A stretch of DNA of 16,541 bases from Thermoleophilia bacterium (GTDB taxonomy: Bacteria; Actinomycetota; Thermoleophilia; Gaiellales; Gaiellaceae), in contig JACVSB010000016.1 in the NCBI GenBank assembly GCA_014534155.1, forward strand, positions 1 through 16,541, read 5' to 3'. Shown here piece after piece: positions 10,261 to 16,541 of the stretch (position 1 is the first letter of the stretch; every line of letters starts with the position of its first letter). Made by a program: the position numbers and the translations under genes. The notes beneath the pieces were generated by a model. It saw only the letters and a program-made list of their open reading frames with translations. It was not told the DNA's origin and searched no databases.

Positions 10261-10295
10261 CCGGCAGGCGCGCTCGGCGCGGCACGCCCTGCCGG
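10261..10295. repeat. Inverted repeat in the murJ/rpsT divergent gap
   Basis: Perfect 8-base arms CCGGCAGG (10261-10268) and CCTGCCGG (10288-10295) flank an imperfect inner stem: after one bulged base, GCG at 10270-10272 pairs with CGC at 10285-10287. It lies between the candidate -10 boxes of murJ and rpsT, where an operator for both could sit. GC-rich DNA makes such dyads more frequent, so function is uncertain. Confidence 0.35.
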
Positions 10296-10305
10296 TGAGC
10301 GCTGG

Positions 10306-10311
10306 TACGAT
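10306..10311 (+). promoter_or_regulatory. Candidate -10 box for rpsT (TACGAT)
   Basis: Plus-strand TGGTACGAT, with TG placed as in an extended -10, ends 32 bases before the rpsT ATG and would give a leader of about 25 bases. No convincing -35 is visible 16-18 bases upstream. Confidence 0.4.
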
Positions 10312-10343
10312 CGTGGCGTCGCCGCGTCCGTGCGACCCTTCCT

Positions 10344-10610
10344 ATGCCGAACATCAAGCAGCAAGAGCGCCGTGTCCGCATTGCCGCCCGCCAGCGCACC
10401 GAGAACCTGCGCTGGCGCTCGACTGCCAAGACGTTCATGCGGCGGCTTGAGCGCGCGGTCGCCGACGGCGACGACGCGCGGATCGCGGCGGAGCACGCAG
10501 AGCTCGTCCGCTGGCTCGACCGGGCGGCAGCCCGGGGCTCGATCCACCCGCGCAAGGCAGCCCGGAAGAAGTCCCAGGCGGCTCGGCTCGCCTCGCGCGC
10601 AAACGCGTAG
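10344..10610 (+). CDS. rpsT: Small ribosomal subunit protein bS20
   Basis: This 88-residue basic 16S rRNA-binding protein has the S20 pattern: N-terminal MPNIKQQERRVRIA, the central SxxKTFMRRLERAV helix, and the C-terminal IHPRKAARKKSQAAR. Length is normal. It is the only plus-strand gene here. It is convergent with holA (27 bases between stop codons) and divergent from murJ (108 bases between starts). The ATG has no obvious Shine-Dalgarno sequence upstream (CGACCCTTCCT), which is notable for a highly expressed ribosomal protein. An rpsT pointing against holA is also, from memory, the arrangement in mycobacteria and Bacillus, so this orientation is conserved rather than odd. Confidence 0.96.
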   Translation: MPNIKQQERRVRIAARQRTENLRWRSTAKTFMRRLERAVADGDDARIAAEHAELVRWLDRAAARGSIHPRKAARKKSQAARLASRANA

Positions 10611-10624
10611 CGGGCGAGCCCGCT
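10609..10624. terminator. Possible hairpin between convergent rpsT and holA
   Basis: Perfect arms AGCGGGC (10609-10615) and GCCCGCT (10618-10624) are separated by two bases, which in RNA means a 6-base-pair stem with a 4-base loop. The stem starts in the rpsT stop codon. It is placed to terminate both convergent genes, but there is no real T-run on either side, so it is a weak candidate. Confidence 0.3.
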
Positions 10625-10637
10625 TCCGAGGTGCCGG

Positions 10638-11615
10638 TCAGCCCCGAGCGGGGGCGGGCGCCGGCTCCGTGACGTGGACGAGCGCCCGCTCGAGCTCGAG
10701 CTCGGCGGAGACACGGCTTGCGCCCTTGAGGGCGGCGTCGAGCTCGGCGAGCCGGACGACCGCCCCATCGAGCTCGTCCGTCGTGTAGTTGCGCGCGTGT
10801 TGAAGCGCCTTGCGCGCCGGGTACTCCTTGATCCGCAGGCGCTTGCCGACCTCTGCGGCGCCTAGCCCTTCCAAGCCGAGGACCCCGGCGGCACGCACCC
10901 GCCCGACGTACGAGGCGAGCGCCGCGGCGACGACGAAGGGCTCCTTCGTCCGGCGCTCAAGCAGCGCCTCGCACGCCGCGAGCACGCGTCCCGTGTCGCG
11001 CGCGCCCCAGGCGTCCGTGAGCGACCAGACGAACGTCTCCCCGACGGGAACCGCCAAGCGCTCGACGTCCAGGCGGGTGACCGGCTCGTCCCCGGCCCAC
11101 GTCGCGAGCTTCTCGATCTCGCTCGCGAGCTCGACGACGTCGTCGCCGACGGACTCGACGAGGGCGCGCACGGCGTCGGCGTCCGCGCGGACGCCGAGGC
11201 GCTCGAGCTCGCCGCGGGCCCACACGGACGCGTCGCGCGGTTTTGGGACGTCGAAGCGCAGGAGGCCTCCGGCGCGCTCGCAGGCCTCGGCGAGCGCGGG
11301 CGCCTTGAGGGCGCCGCCGGCCACGAGGGCGAGCGTCGTCCCCGGGGAGGGAGCGGCGACGTAGTCGGCGACAGCCTCCGCATCGTCGGCACCCCACGCC
11401 TGCACGTCGTCGACGACGACGAGGCGGTCGCCTCCCCCGAAGAGGCCCAGCGCGTTGCAGGCGGCGACCGCGTCATGGCCGCTCCCGCTCTCGGCCGAGA
11501 GCGACTCCACCGACTCCGGCGGGAATCTCGCTCGCAGCCGCGCGAGCGCGCGGCGGATCTTCGGCCGGTCGCTTCCGAGCAGGAGGTAGACGGCCCCCAG
11601 CGGCTCGCTCGACAC
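10638..11615 (-). CDS. holA: DNA polymerase III subunit delta
   Basis: This 325-residue clamp-loader delta subunit opens the beta sliding clamp during replication. Family features are the N-terminal VYLLLGSDRPKIRRAL, the AAA+-like core without a functional P-loop (FGGGDRLVVVDDVQAW; GTTLALVAGG), and the collar-domain helices (WSLTDAWGARDTGRVL; GLEGLGAAEVGKRLRIKEYP; RLAELDAALKGASR). Length is normal. The start is GTG at 11615-11613, 13 bases after the comEC stop, with TATGCT 6 bases upstream and no Shine-Dalgarno sequence. comEC-holA linkage is common in bacteria and does not imply a competence role for holA. Confidence 0.93.
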   Translation of the reverse strand: MSSEPLGAVYLLLGSDRPKIRRALARLRARFPPESVESLSAESGSGHDAVAACNALGLFGGGDRLVVVDDVQAWGADDAEAVADYVAAPSPGTTLALVAGGALKAPALAEACERAGGLLRFDVPKPRDASVWARGELERLGVRADADAVRALVESVGDDVVELASEIEKLATWAGDEPVTRLDVERLAVPVGETFVWSLTDAWGARDTGRVLAACEALLERRTKEPFVVAAALASYVGRVRAAGVLGLEGLGAAEVGKRLRIKEYPARKALQHARNYTTDELDGAVVRLAELDAALKGASRVSAELELERALVHVTEPAPAPARG

Positions 11616-11621
11616 GGGGCG

Positions 11622-11627
11622 AGCATA
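11622..11627 (-). promoter_or_regulatory. Candidate -10 box for holA (TATGCT)
   Basis: Minus-strand TATGCT lies between the comEC stop codon and holA, 6 bases before the GTG start. The spacing fits a leaderless transcript and would make an essential replication gene independent of comEC. Confidence 0.42.
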
Positions 11628-11628
11628 G

Positions 11629-13908
11629 TCAGCGGCCCTTCGCGACGCCGATGCGCGCTCCGTCCGACTCGACGATGACGCGCCCGTCCTCGTCGGTCCG
11701 GTAGACGGCGAGGTCCGGCGCCTCGGCGAGAGCCGCGAGCGTCGAGGGCGCCGGATGCCCGTAGTCGTTGCCCTCGCCTGCGGAGATCACGGCGACGCGC
11801 GGCGCCGTCCGGGCGAGGAGCTCGGGAAGGCCGTCGTCCGCGGACCCGTGGTGTGCGACCTTCAGCACTTCCACCCGTGGCAAGCGCAGCCGGAGCGTGA
11901 CGTCGGTCTCCGCGTCGGCCGGAAGGAGGACGTCGGTTCCTCCGTACGAGGCGAGGAGCACGACTGCATGCGCGTTCGGGTCCTCGCCCGCGCGGGCCGA
12001 GTCGTCCGGCCACAGCACGCGCAGCCGCAGGCGCCCGAGCGCGTACGCCTGCCCGGCTCGTGCGATCACGACCGGAACCCGCCGCCGGCGGGCAGCGGCC
12101 AGGGCGCGACGCTCGTCCCCGTTCGCCACCGGGAGGCCGGGGTCGAGCACGAACCCGACGGGCAGCGACTCGAGCACCTCCCGCGCTCCGCCGACGTGGT
12201 CGCGCTGAGGGTGGGTGAGCACGACGCTTTCGAGCCGGTCGACGCCAAGCGCCTGCAGCTGCTCGTCGACCTCCGCCTCGGGAGGGCCTTCGTCCACGAG
12301 CACCGCGCCTTCCGGCACCTCGAGGAGCGTCGCGTCTCCCTGCCCGACGTCCAGGAAGGTCACGCGAAGCCCAAGCGGCGCCGGAGGCCCGTCGGTGCCG
12401 CCGCCGGTCGCGTGCCAGGCAGCGGCGAGCGCGAGCACGACGACTGCGAGTGCGGCGAGTCGGGCCCTGCGCCGGCGCGGAAGCCGCCGAGCGAGGGCAA
12501 GTGCGAGCACGCCTCCCGCGCCCGCCCCGAGCACGCGCGGCGACTGGAGCTGGGCGTGCGGGAGACCGCCGACGACGCGGGCGCACCAGGCGAGGTACGC
12601 GGCCAGCCACCCGTTGACCCAGGCGAGGGCGAGCGCCGCGGGAGGCGCTACTGGGTTCAGCGCCGCACACAGGAGCCCGAAGCCGAGCATCGGCGCGACC
12701 ACTGGTGCTGCGAGCGCGTTCGCGACGACGGAGAAGATGGGCACGGCACCGAAGTGCACCCAGAGGACCGGCGCCGTGACCACTGCGCAGACCGCCGACA
12801 CGGCCGCGACCTCGGTCAGGCGCCGGGGGAGCGGGTACCCCTCCAGCCGGCGCTGGAAGCGCGGGACAGCGACGAAGATCCCCACCACTGCAGCGAAGGA
12901 GAGCTGGAACCCCGGGTCGAGCGCGCTGTAAGGGTTCACGGCCAGCAGGAGCGCCGCGCCGAGGAGGCAGAAGTACCAGCGGTCGGCGAGGCGCGCCGAG
13001 AGCCAGGCGAGCGACGCGAGGGACCCCGCTACGCCCGCGCGCACGACACTCGGCTGCCACCCGACGACGGCGACGTACGCAGCCACCGCGGCGAGCGCGG
13101 CTGTGTGGCCGACCCACCGGGGGAGGCCGAGCGCCCAGGCGGCGAGGAGCACGGCGAGGACGACGTACGCGACGTTCTGCCCCGAGACGGCGAGCAGGTG
13201 GTAGAGGCCCGACGCGCGAAAGGCGTCCTGCAGCGACTGCTCGAGCCCTTCGTCCTCTCCGAGGACGACGCCCTTCACGAGCGCACGCCGCTCGCCGGAA
13301 AGCCCCGGCGCGAGCGAGCGCGAGACGCGCTCGCGCAGACGGTCGACAACCCCCTGAAGGCCGCCGCGGCGCCCCACGATCCGGTACCAGCGTCCGCGCA
13401 GGACGACGTGCTCGCCTCGGCGCCGGAGGTAGACCGCCTCGTCGAAGCCGCGTCGCCCTCTCCGCGGCGCACGTAGCTCGGCCACGAGCTCGAGGAGGGA
13501 TCCCTGCGGCGGAGCGCGGCCGCGAGGAAGCTCGAGGCGCGCACGCTCGTGCACCTGCACGCGATCGAACGCATGGACCAGGACGGGGACGCGGACAGCG
13601 AACCGGCTCGTCCGCGCGGCGCCGGTGACCTCCACCGTGGCGAGGCCGGCGCTGCCGACGGTCGCGGCGAGAGCGCTCGCGTCGAGGCGCTCCAGCCGGG
13701 TGCTCCCCCACCACGCGCCCGCGGCCAGCGTGGCAAGGGCGAGCGCGAGCACGCGGCCGCGCGGGGAGACGAGCGCGGCGAGCACGGCCACCGTCGCGAC
13801 GAGCGGAAGCCCCCGGGCGACGGGCCGCGCGAGGAGGGAGAGCGCAAGGCCCGCGCACGCCGAGGCGGCGAAGAGGTGAGGCGCCGGGGGCGAGAGCCGC
13901 GCCGTCAC
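11629..13908 (-). CDS. comEC: DNA-uptake channel protein ComEC/Rec2
   Basis: This 759-residue membrane protein should form the channel that carries single-stranded DNA into the cell during transformation. Two or three N-terminal membrane helices come first (residues about 10-68), then a soluble OB-like domain (about 85-180). The Competence domain follows with the hallmark HLLAVSGQN at 237-245 and many helices to about residue 500. A metallo-beta-lactamase-like domain begins at FLDVGQGD (518-525), with HPQRDH at 566-571, LPADAE at 662-667 and KVAHHGS at 683-689, and ends in AGEGNDYGHP. The third motif position, usually Asp in ComEC, is Gln568. The GTG start overlaps the comEA stop by 4 bases. 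All three domains are present. Confidence 0.95.
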   Translation of the reverse strand: MTARLSPPAPHLFAASACAGLALSLLARPVARGLPLVATVAVLAALVSPRGRVLALALATLAAGAWWGSTRLERLDASALAATVGSAGLATVEVTGAARTSRFAVRVPVLVHAFDRVQVHERARLELPRGRAPPQGSLLELVAELRAPRRGRRGFDEAVYLRRRGEHVVLRGRWYRIVGRRGGLQGVVDRLRERVSRSLAPGLSGERRALVKGVVLGEDEGLEQSLQDAFRASGLYHLLAVSGQNVAYVVLAVLLAAWALGLPRWVGHTAALAAVAAYVAVVGWQPSVVRAGVAGSLASLAWLSARLADRWYFCLLGAALLLAVNPYSALDPGFQLSFAAVVGIFVAVPRFQRRLEGYPLPRRLTEVAAVSAVCAVVTAPVLWVHFGAVPIFSVVANALAAPVVAPMLGFGLLCAALNPVAPPAALALAWVNGWLAAYLAWCARVVGGLPHAQLQSPRVLGAGAGGVLALALARRLPRRRRARLAALAVVVLALAAAWHATGGGTDGPPAPLGLRVTFLDVGQGDATLLEVPEGAVLVDEGPPEAEVDEQLQALGVDRLESVVLTHPQRDHVGGAREVLESLPVGFVLDPGLPVANGDERRALAAARRRRVPVVIARAGQAYALGRLRLRVLWPDDSARAGEDPNAHAVVLLASYGGTDVLLPADAETDVTLRLRLPRVEVLKVAHHGSADDGLPELLARTAPRVAVISAGEGNDYGHPAPSTLAALAEAPDLAVYRTDEDGRVIVESDGARIGVAKGR

Positions 13909-14495
13909 AGCTGGACGAGCTCGCGGAGCTGCTCGAGGCGCGCCGGACCGATGCCCGGGACCGCGTCGAGCTCGTCGACCGAGGAGAACGCGCCCTTGGC
14001 CGTCCTGTACTCGAGGATCTTCTGGGCCGTGACGGGACCGACTCCCGGGAGCGCGTCGAGCTCCTCCAGGGTCGCGCTGTTCAGGTGCACGGGCTGCGGC
14101 GGGGGCGACGCGCTTGCCGGGGCGACTGCGGTGGGTCGGCCCGAGCGGCCGGTCCTCGCTGGGACGACGATCTGCTGGCCGTCGGCGACGGGAGAAGCGA
14201 GGTTCACGAGGGCGAGCTCGGCCCGCCGGCCCGCTCCGCCCGCGCGCGCGATCGCGTCGTCGACCCTGCTCCCTTCCGGAAGCCGGTAGAGCCCCGGCCG
14301 GCGTACGGCCCCGACCACGTGGACCACGACGTCAGCGGGAGCGGCCTTCTCGGCCGTGAGCACGGCAGCCCGGACGGGCGCGCGGCCGCCGCCAGTGCCG
14401 CCGCCGAGGAGGAAGCGTCCCCCGACGACCAGGAGGACGAGGACGGCGGCCGCGTACGCGAGCGCGCGGCGGCGCGAGATCTCCGGCATGTCCAT
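13905..14495 (-). CDS. comEA: Competence DNA receptor ComEA
   Basis: This 196-residue membrane-anchored DNA-binding protein binds incoming double-stranded DNA and delivers it to ComEC. A cytoplasmic basic stretch and one membrane helix (about 11-30) are followed by a Gly-rich linker. An SLBB domain covers about 56-112 (HVVGAVRRPGLYRL), then a Pro/Ala linker, then tandem helix-hairpin-helix motifs: LPGVGPVTAQKI at 149-160 and VPGIGPARLEQL at 179-190. The protein ends just after them, as is usual. The first ATG (14495) is chosen; a second ATG at 14489-14487 is equally plausible, and neither has a strong ribosome-binding site. The stop overlaps comEC by 4 bases. Confidence 0.94.
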   Translation of the reverse strand: MDMPEISRRRALAYAAAVLVLLVVGGRFLLGGGTGGGRAPVRAAVLTAEKAAPADVVVHVVGAVRRPGLYRLPEGSRVDDAIARAGGAGRRAELALVNLASPVADGQQIVVPARTGRSGRPTAVAPASASPPPQPVHLNSATLEELDALPGVGPVTAQKILEYRTAKGAFSSVDELDAVPGIGPARLEQLRELVQL

Positions 14496-14557
14496 CCGCT
14501 AGCGGGAGTGGGCGCTCGGGGTCACGCTTCGATGCTTCCGGAGCGTTGCCTTCGCGT

Positions 14558-14574
14558 GGCGCGCGGAGCGCGCC
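14558..14574. repeat. Short perfect hairpin between the protease gene and comEA
   Basis: GGCGCGC (14558-14564) and GCGCGCC (14568-14574) with a 3-base loop lie in the 110-base gap after the protease stop and before comEA. It could weaken read-through on the minus strand, but no T-run follows it. I see no other clear element in this gap. Confidence 0.3.
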
Positions 14575-14605
14575 GGGTTACGCGTGCTCGCGTGACGAGA
14601 GAGAC

Positions 14606-15739
14606 TTAGCCTGCGCAGGGGCCCGGATCGACCCGGGCAAGCGGCCGCGCCGCCGCGCGGAGGACGAGCTCGACGGGCACTGCGTAGCCGCCCCCGCCGC
14701 TTCGTGCCCCGGCGAAGATCATCGCGGCAACGTGGCCGCGCCGGTCCACGACCGGCCCCCCGCTCTCTCCCGGTTGCACGCGGCCGCGCAGCGGAACCAC
14801 CGATCGCGGGCCCGGCCGGTTTCCGTACGCGTCGGTTGTCACCACGGTCCGCACCGCCCCCGCGGTGCCGGCCGTGGCCGTCAGCGGCCCGTCGCGGGGA
14901 TACCCGAGGAGAACGACCGGGCGGGGCGACGCGGCCTGCCGGCTCACGCGGAGCGGTCGCGCGGCGAGCGCCGGAACGCGGAGGAGGGCGACGTCGTTTC
15001 GCGGATCGAGGGAGACGACCGTCGCCGCGAGCGGCCTCGCCCCCGGTGCCGCCACGGTCGTCTCCTTCTGGCCGGAGACGACGTGGACGTTCGTCGCCAC
15101 GAGCTCCCGCGCGATGACCCACCCGGAGCCCTGCACGCCGAGCCCGCAGGAGCTGCCCTCGACCTTGACGACGCTGGACGCCGCGGCGCGGGCGGCGGGT
15201 CGCGAGAGCACGCTCGGGTCGGGTGGCGGCAGTGCGCGCGGCGCCACCCCCGCGAGCACCGGCAGGGGGTCGAACCGTTCCAGCGCCCGCAGCAGGGGCT
15301 CGGCGGGGACGGCGCGGACGAGCGGCGGCCAGAGCGTCGAGCGCTGCACGGCGCGGCGCAGACCCAGCTCCGGCTCGTGCAGGGCGACGAGGCCGAGGAC
15401 CGCGGCGAGGGCGAGCGCGAGCGTTCCGCCGGCCGCGGCTCCGCCGACCCTGTCCAGGGCCCGAAGCGCGGCGCGCCGGCGGAGGTAAGCACCTGCGCCG
15501 CCGGCGAGGCGCGCGCTCACGATGCCGAGGGCGAACGCTCCGAGCCCTGCGCCGACGAGGCTCGCGAGCGGAACCGACTGGCCGCCCACTGCGAACACCT
15601 TCGGCGCCAGCCACGCGCCGACGAGGATTCCCCCAACGACCCCGGTGAGCGAGAGCAGCTGCGCGACAAGGCCGCGCGCCGCTCCGGCCAGGGCGAAGAG
15701 CCCGAGCCACGCGACGAGGAAGACGTCCGCCGCAGTCAC
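14606..15739 (-). CDS. CvpA/MarP-like membrane-anchored serine protease
   Basis: This 377-residue protein has an N-terminal CvpA-type membrane region (about residues 5-120, four hydrophobic segments), a linker, and a chymotrypsin-fold protease domain from about residue 180. The likely triad is H219 (TNVHVV), D249 (PRNDVALLRV) and S326 (GESGGPVVD). The only cysteines are C198 and C375. This architecture is that of mycobacterial MarP (Rv3671c), a periplasmic protease needed for acid and oxidative stress resistance. The start is GTG at 15739-15737, with no Shine-Dalgarno sequence and an inverted repeat beginning 3 bases upstream. No PDZ domain is seen, which argues against HtrA. MarP-like is a family call; the substrate is unknown. 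Confidence 0.9.
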   Translation of the reverse strand: MTAADVFLVAWLGLFALAGAARGLVAQLLSLTGVVGGILVGAWLAPKVFAVGGQSVPLASLVGAGLGAFALGIVSARLAGGAGAYLRRRAALRALDRVGGAAAGGTLALALAAVLGLVALHEPELGLRRAVQRSTLWPPLVRAVPAEPLLRALERFDPLPVLAGVAPRALPPPDPSVLSRPAARAAASSVVKVEGSSCGLGVQGSGWVIARELVATNVHVVSGQKETTVAAPGARPLAATVVSLDPRNDVALLRVPALAARPLRVSRQAASPRPVVLLGYPRDGPLTATAGTAGAVRTVVTTDAYGNRPGPRSVVPLRGRVQPGESGGPVVDRRGHVAAMIFAGARSGGGGYAVPVELVLRAAARPLARVDPGPCAG

Positions 15740-15741
15740 GG

Positions 15742-15764
15742 CCGGACAGCTAGGGCGTGTCCGG
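15742..15764. repeat. Inverted repeat beside the protease start codon
   Basis: Perfect 7-base arms CCGGACA (15742-15748) and TGTCCGG (15758-15764) flank a 9-base centre and end two bases before the protease GTG. A second pair, AGGGC (15752-15756) with GCCCT (15768-15772), overlaps it, so the two stems exclude each other in RNA. It could be an operator over the -10 region or a translation-control hairpin. Confidence 0.45.
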
Positions 15765-15826
15765 AAAGCCCTCGCGCGCCGGGTGCAGCTGCAAACCGGC
15801 CGCTGGCGGCGCCCTCACTCGCACAC

Positions 15827-15840
15827 ATATGCCCGCATAT
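15827..15840. repeat. AT-rich palindrome in the leuS-protease gap
   Basis: ATATGCCCGCATAT has perfect 6-base arms and a 2-base centre. It is the most AT-rich spot in a very GC-rich 172-base gap. Its position 87 bases before the protease start is suitable for a regulator-binding site or promoter region. I cannot name the regulator. Confidence 0.4.
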
Positions 15841-15911
15841 TCGCCTTCCTGTCTCCTGGGCCGGCGCGCGGTCGTCGCGTGCCCCGGCATCACGGAGGTT
15901 CCCGGAGGCCC

Positions 15912-16541
15912 CTAGACGACGAGGTTGACGAGCTTTCCCGGCACGACGATCGCCTTCCGGATCTCGGCGCCGTCCACGTGGGCGCGGACTCGCGGCAGCT
16001 CCTTCGCGCGCGAGACGAGGTCTTCCTCGGAGAGCCCGAAGGGGACCTCCACGCGGCCCCGCATCCTCCCGTTCACCTGGACGACGAGCTCGAAGGTCTC
16101 CCGGGCGAGGAAGGCTGGATCAGCCTGCGGCCACGGTGTCGCCCAAAGGCGCTCGTGCCCGAGCCGCTCCCAGAGCTCCTCCGCGATGTGCGACGCGTAG
16201 GGCTGGACGAGCGACACGGCGGTCTCGGCAGCGAAGCGGACGGCCGGATCGGACGGGGAGCGGCCGATCTCGTTCACGAGCTCCATCACGGCCGCGATCG
16301 GCGTGTTCAGGGCGAACCGCCGGCCGATGTCGTCGGTCACCTTGGCGATCGTCGCATGCGCCTTGCGCGCGAGCGGCGTGTCCGGGAGGTCTGCGCGCGC
16401 CGGTGCGTCCACGTGCTCGAGCACGGTGCGCCAGAGGCGGTGCAGGAAGCGAACGACTCCCTCGAAGCCCGCGTCCTGCCACTCGGCGTCCTGGTCCACC
16501 GGCCCGATGAAGAGGAGGTAGAGCCGGACGGCATCGGCGCC
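15912..16541 (-). CDS. leuS: Leucyl-tRNA synthetase, C-terminal part (cut by window edge)
   Basis: The last 209 residues of leucyl-tRNA synthetase are present; the reading frame runs off the high-coordinate edge. The visible part starts with GADAVRLYLLFIGPVDQDAEW, the conserved segment just after the KMSKS loop. The anticodon-binding helical domain follows (NTPIAAVMELVNEI; QPYASHIAEELWERLG; ATPWPQAD). The C-terminal domain comes last (VQVNGRMRGRVEVP; RKAIVVPGKLVNLVV), which is the usual bacterial LeuS ending. Catalytic and editing domains are outside the window. A 172-base gap separates its stop from the protease gene. The leuS-comEA neighbourhood is common in actinobacteria. Confidence 0.97.
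   Translation of the reverse strand, partial: GADAVRLYLLFIGPVDQDAEWQDAGFEGVVRFLHRLWRTVLEHVDAPARADLPDTPLARKAHATIAKVTDDIGRRFALNTPIAAVMELVNEIGRSPSDPAVRFAAETAVSLVQPYASHIAEELWERLGHERLWATPWPQADPAFLARETFELVVQVNGRMRGRVEVPFGLSEEDLVSRAKELPRVRAHVDGAEIRKAIVVPGKLVNLVV

Noticed and set aside
10862..13858. Minus-strand open frame of 998 codons across holA and comEC
   Set aside because: It is an alternative frame of two genes with clear motifs in their own frames. Its arginine-rich content is a GC artefact.
15749..15770. Possible IS5-like terminal sequence (CTAG next to GGGCGTGTCCGGAAAG)
   Set aside because: It loosely recalls insertion-sequence ends, but no matching inverted end, target duplication or transposase is present within the 172-base gap.

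Overview
The window is very GC-rich (by eye about 70% or more) bacterial chromosome, almost completely coding. Every gene except rpsT is on the minus strand. The gene content, frequent GTG/TTG starts, short overlaps and gene order (leuS, a MarP-like protease, comEA, comEC, holA, rpsT, lepA, hemW, hrcA, dnaJ, prmA, mtaB, HIT, yqeY, phoH) fit a deep-branching, high-GC actinobacterium. My best guess is class Thermoleophilia. That is an inference from composition and synteny, not from a search.

Layout, read in the main direction of transcription from high to low coordinates. (1) 16541-15912: C-terminal part of leucyl-tRNA synthetase, cut by the window edge. (2) 15911-15740: a 172-base gap with an AT-rich palindrome and, next to the following start codon, overlapping inverted repeats. 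(3) 15739-14606: a CvpA/MarP-like membrane serine protease. (4) 14495-10638: comEA, comEC and holA, the DNA-uptake genes and the clamp-loader delta subunit. (5) 10344-10610: rpsT on the plus strand, convergent with holA and divergent from murJ. (6) 10235-5651: murJ, lepA and hemW, joined by 4-base stop/start overlaps. (7) 5621-4578: hrcA, the heat-shock repressor. (8) 4513-643: dnaJ, prmA, mtaB, a HIT protein and yqeY, tightly packed. (9) 578-1: phoH, cut by the window edge.

These are housekeeping genes for translation and its quality control (leuS, rpsT, lepA, mtaB, prmA), protein folding (hrcA, dnaJ), cell-wall precursor export (murJ), replication (holA), DNA uptake (comEA, comEC), radical-SAM chemistry (hemW, mtaB) and envelope stress (the protease). 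There is no tRNA, rRNA, CRISPR array, prophage or recognisable insertion sequence, and no non-coding gap longer than 172 bases.

I found no undescribed multi-gene system. The most interesting signal is regulatory. Six of the genes that do not overlap their upstream neighbour (phoH, mtaB, dnaJ, hrcA, murJ, holA) have a TANNNT box 6-10 bases before the start codon and no clear Shine-Dalgarno sequence. This is the known signature of leaderless, or nearly leaderless, transcripts, and it suggests that the apparent long operon is divided by many internal promoters.
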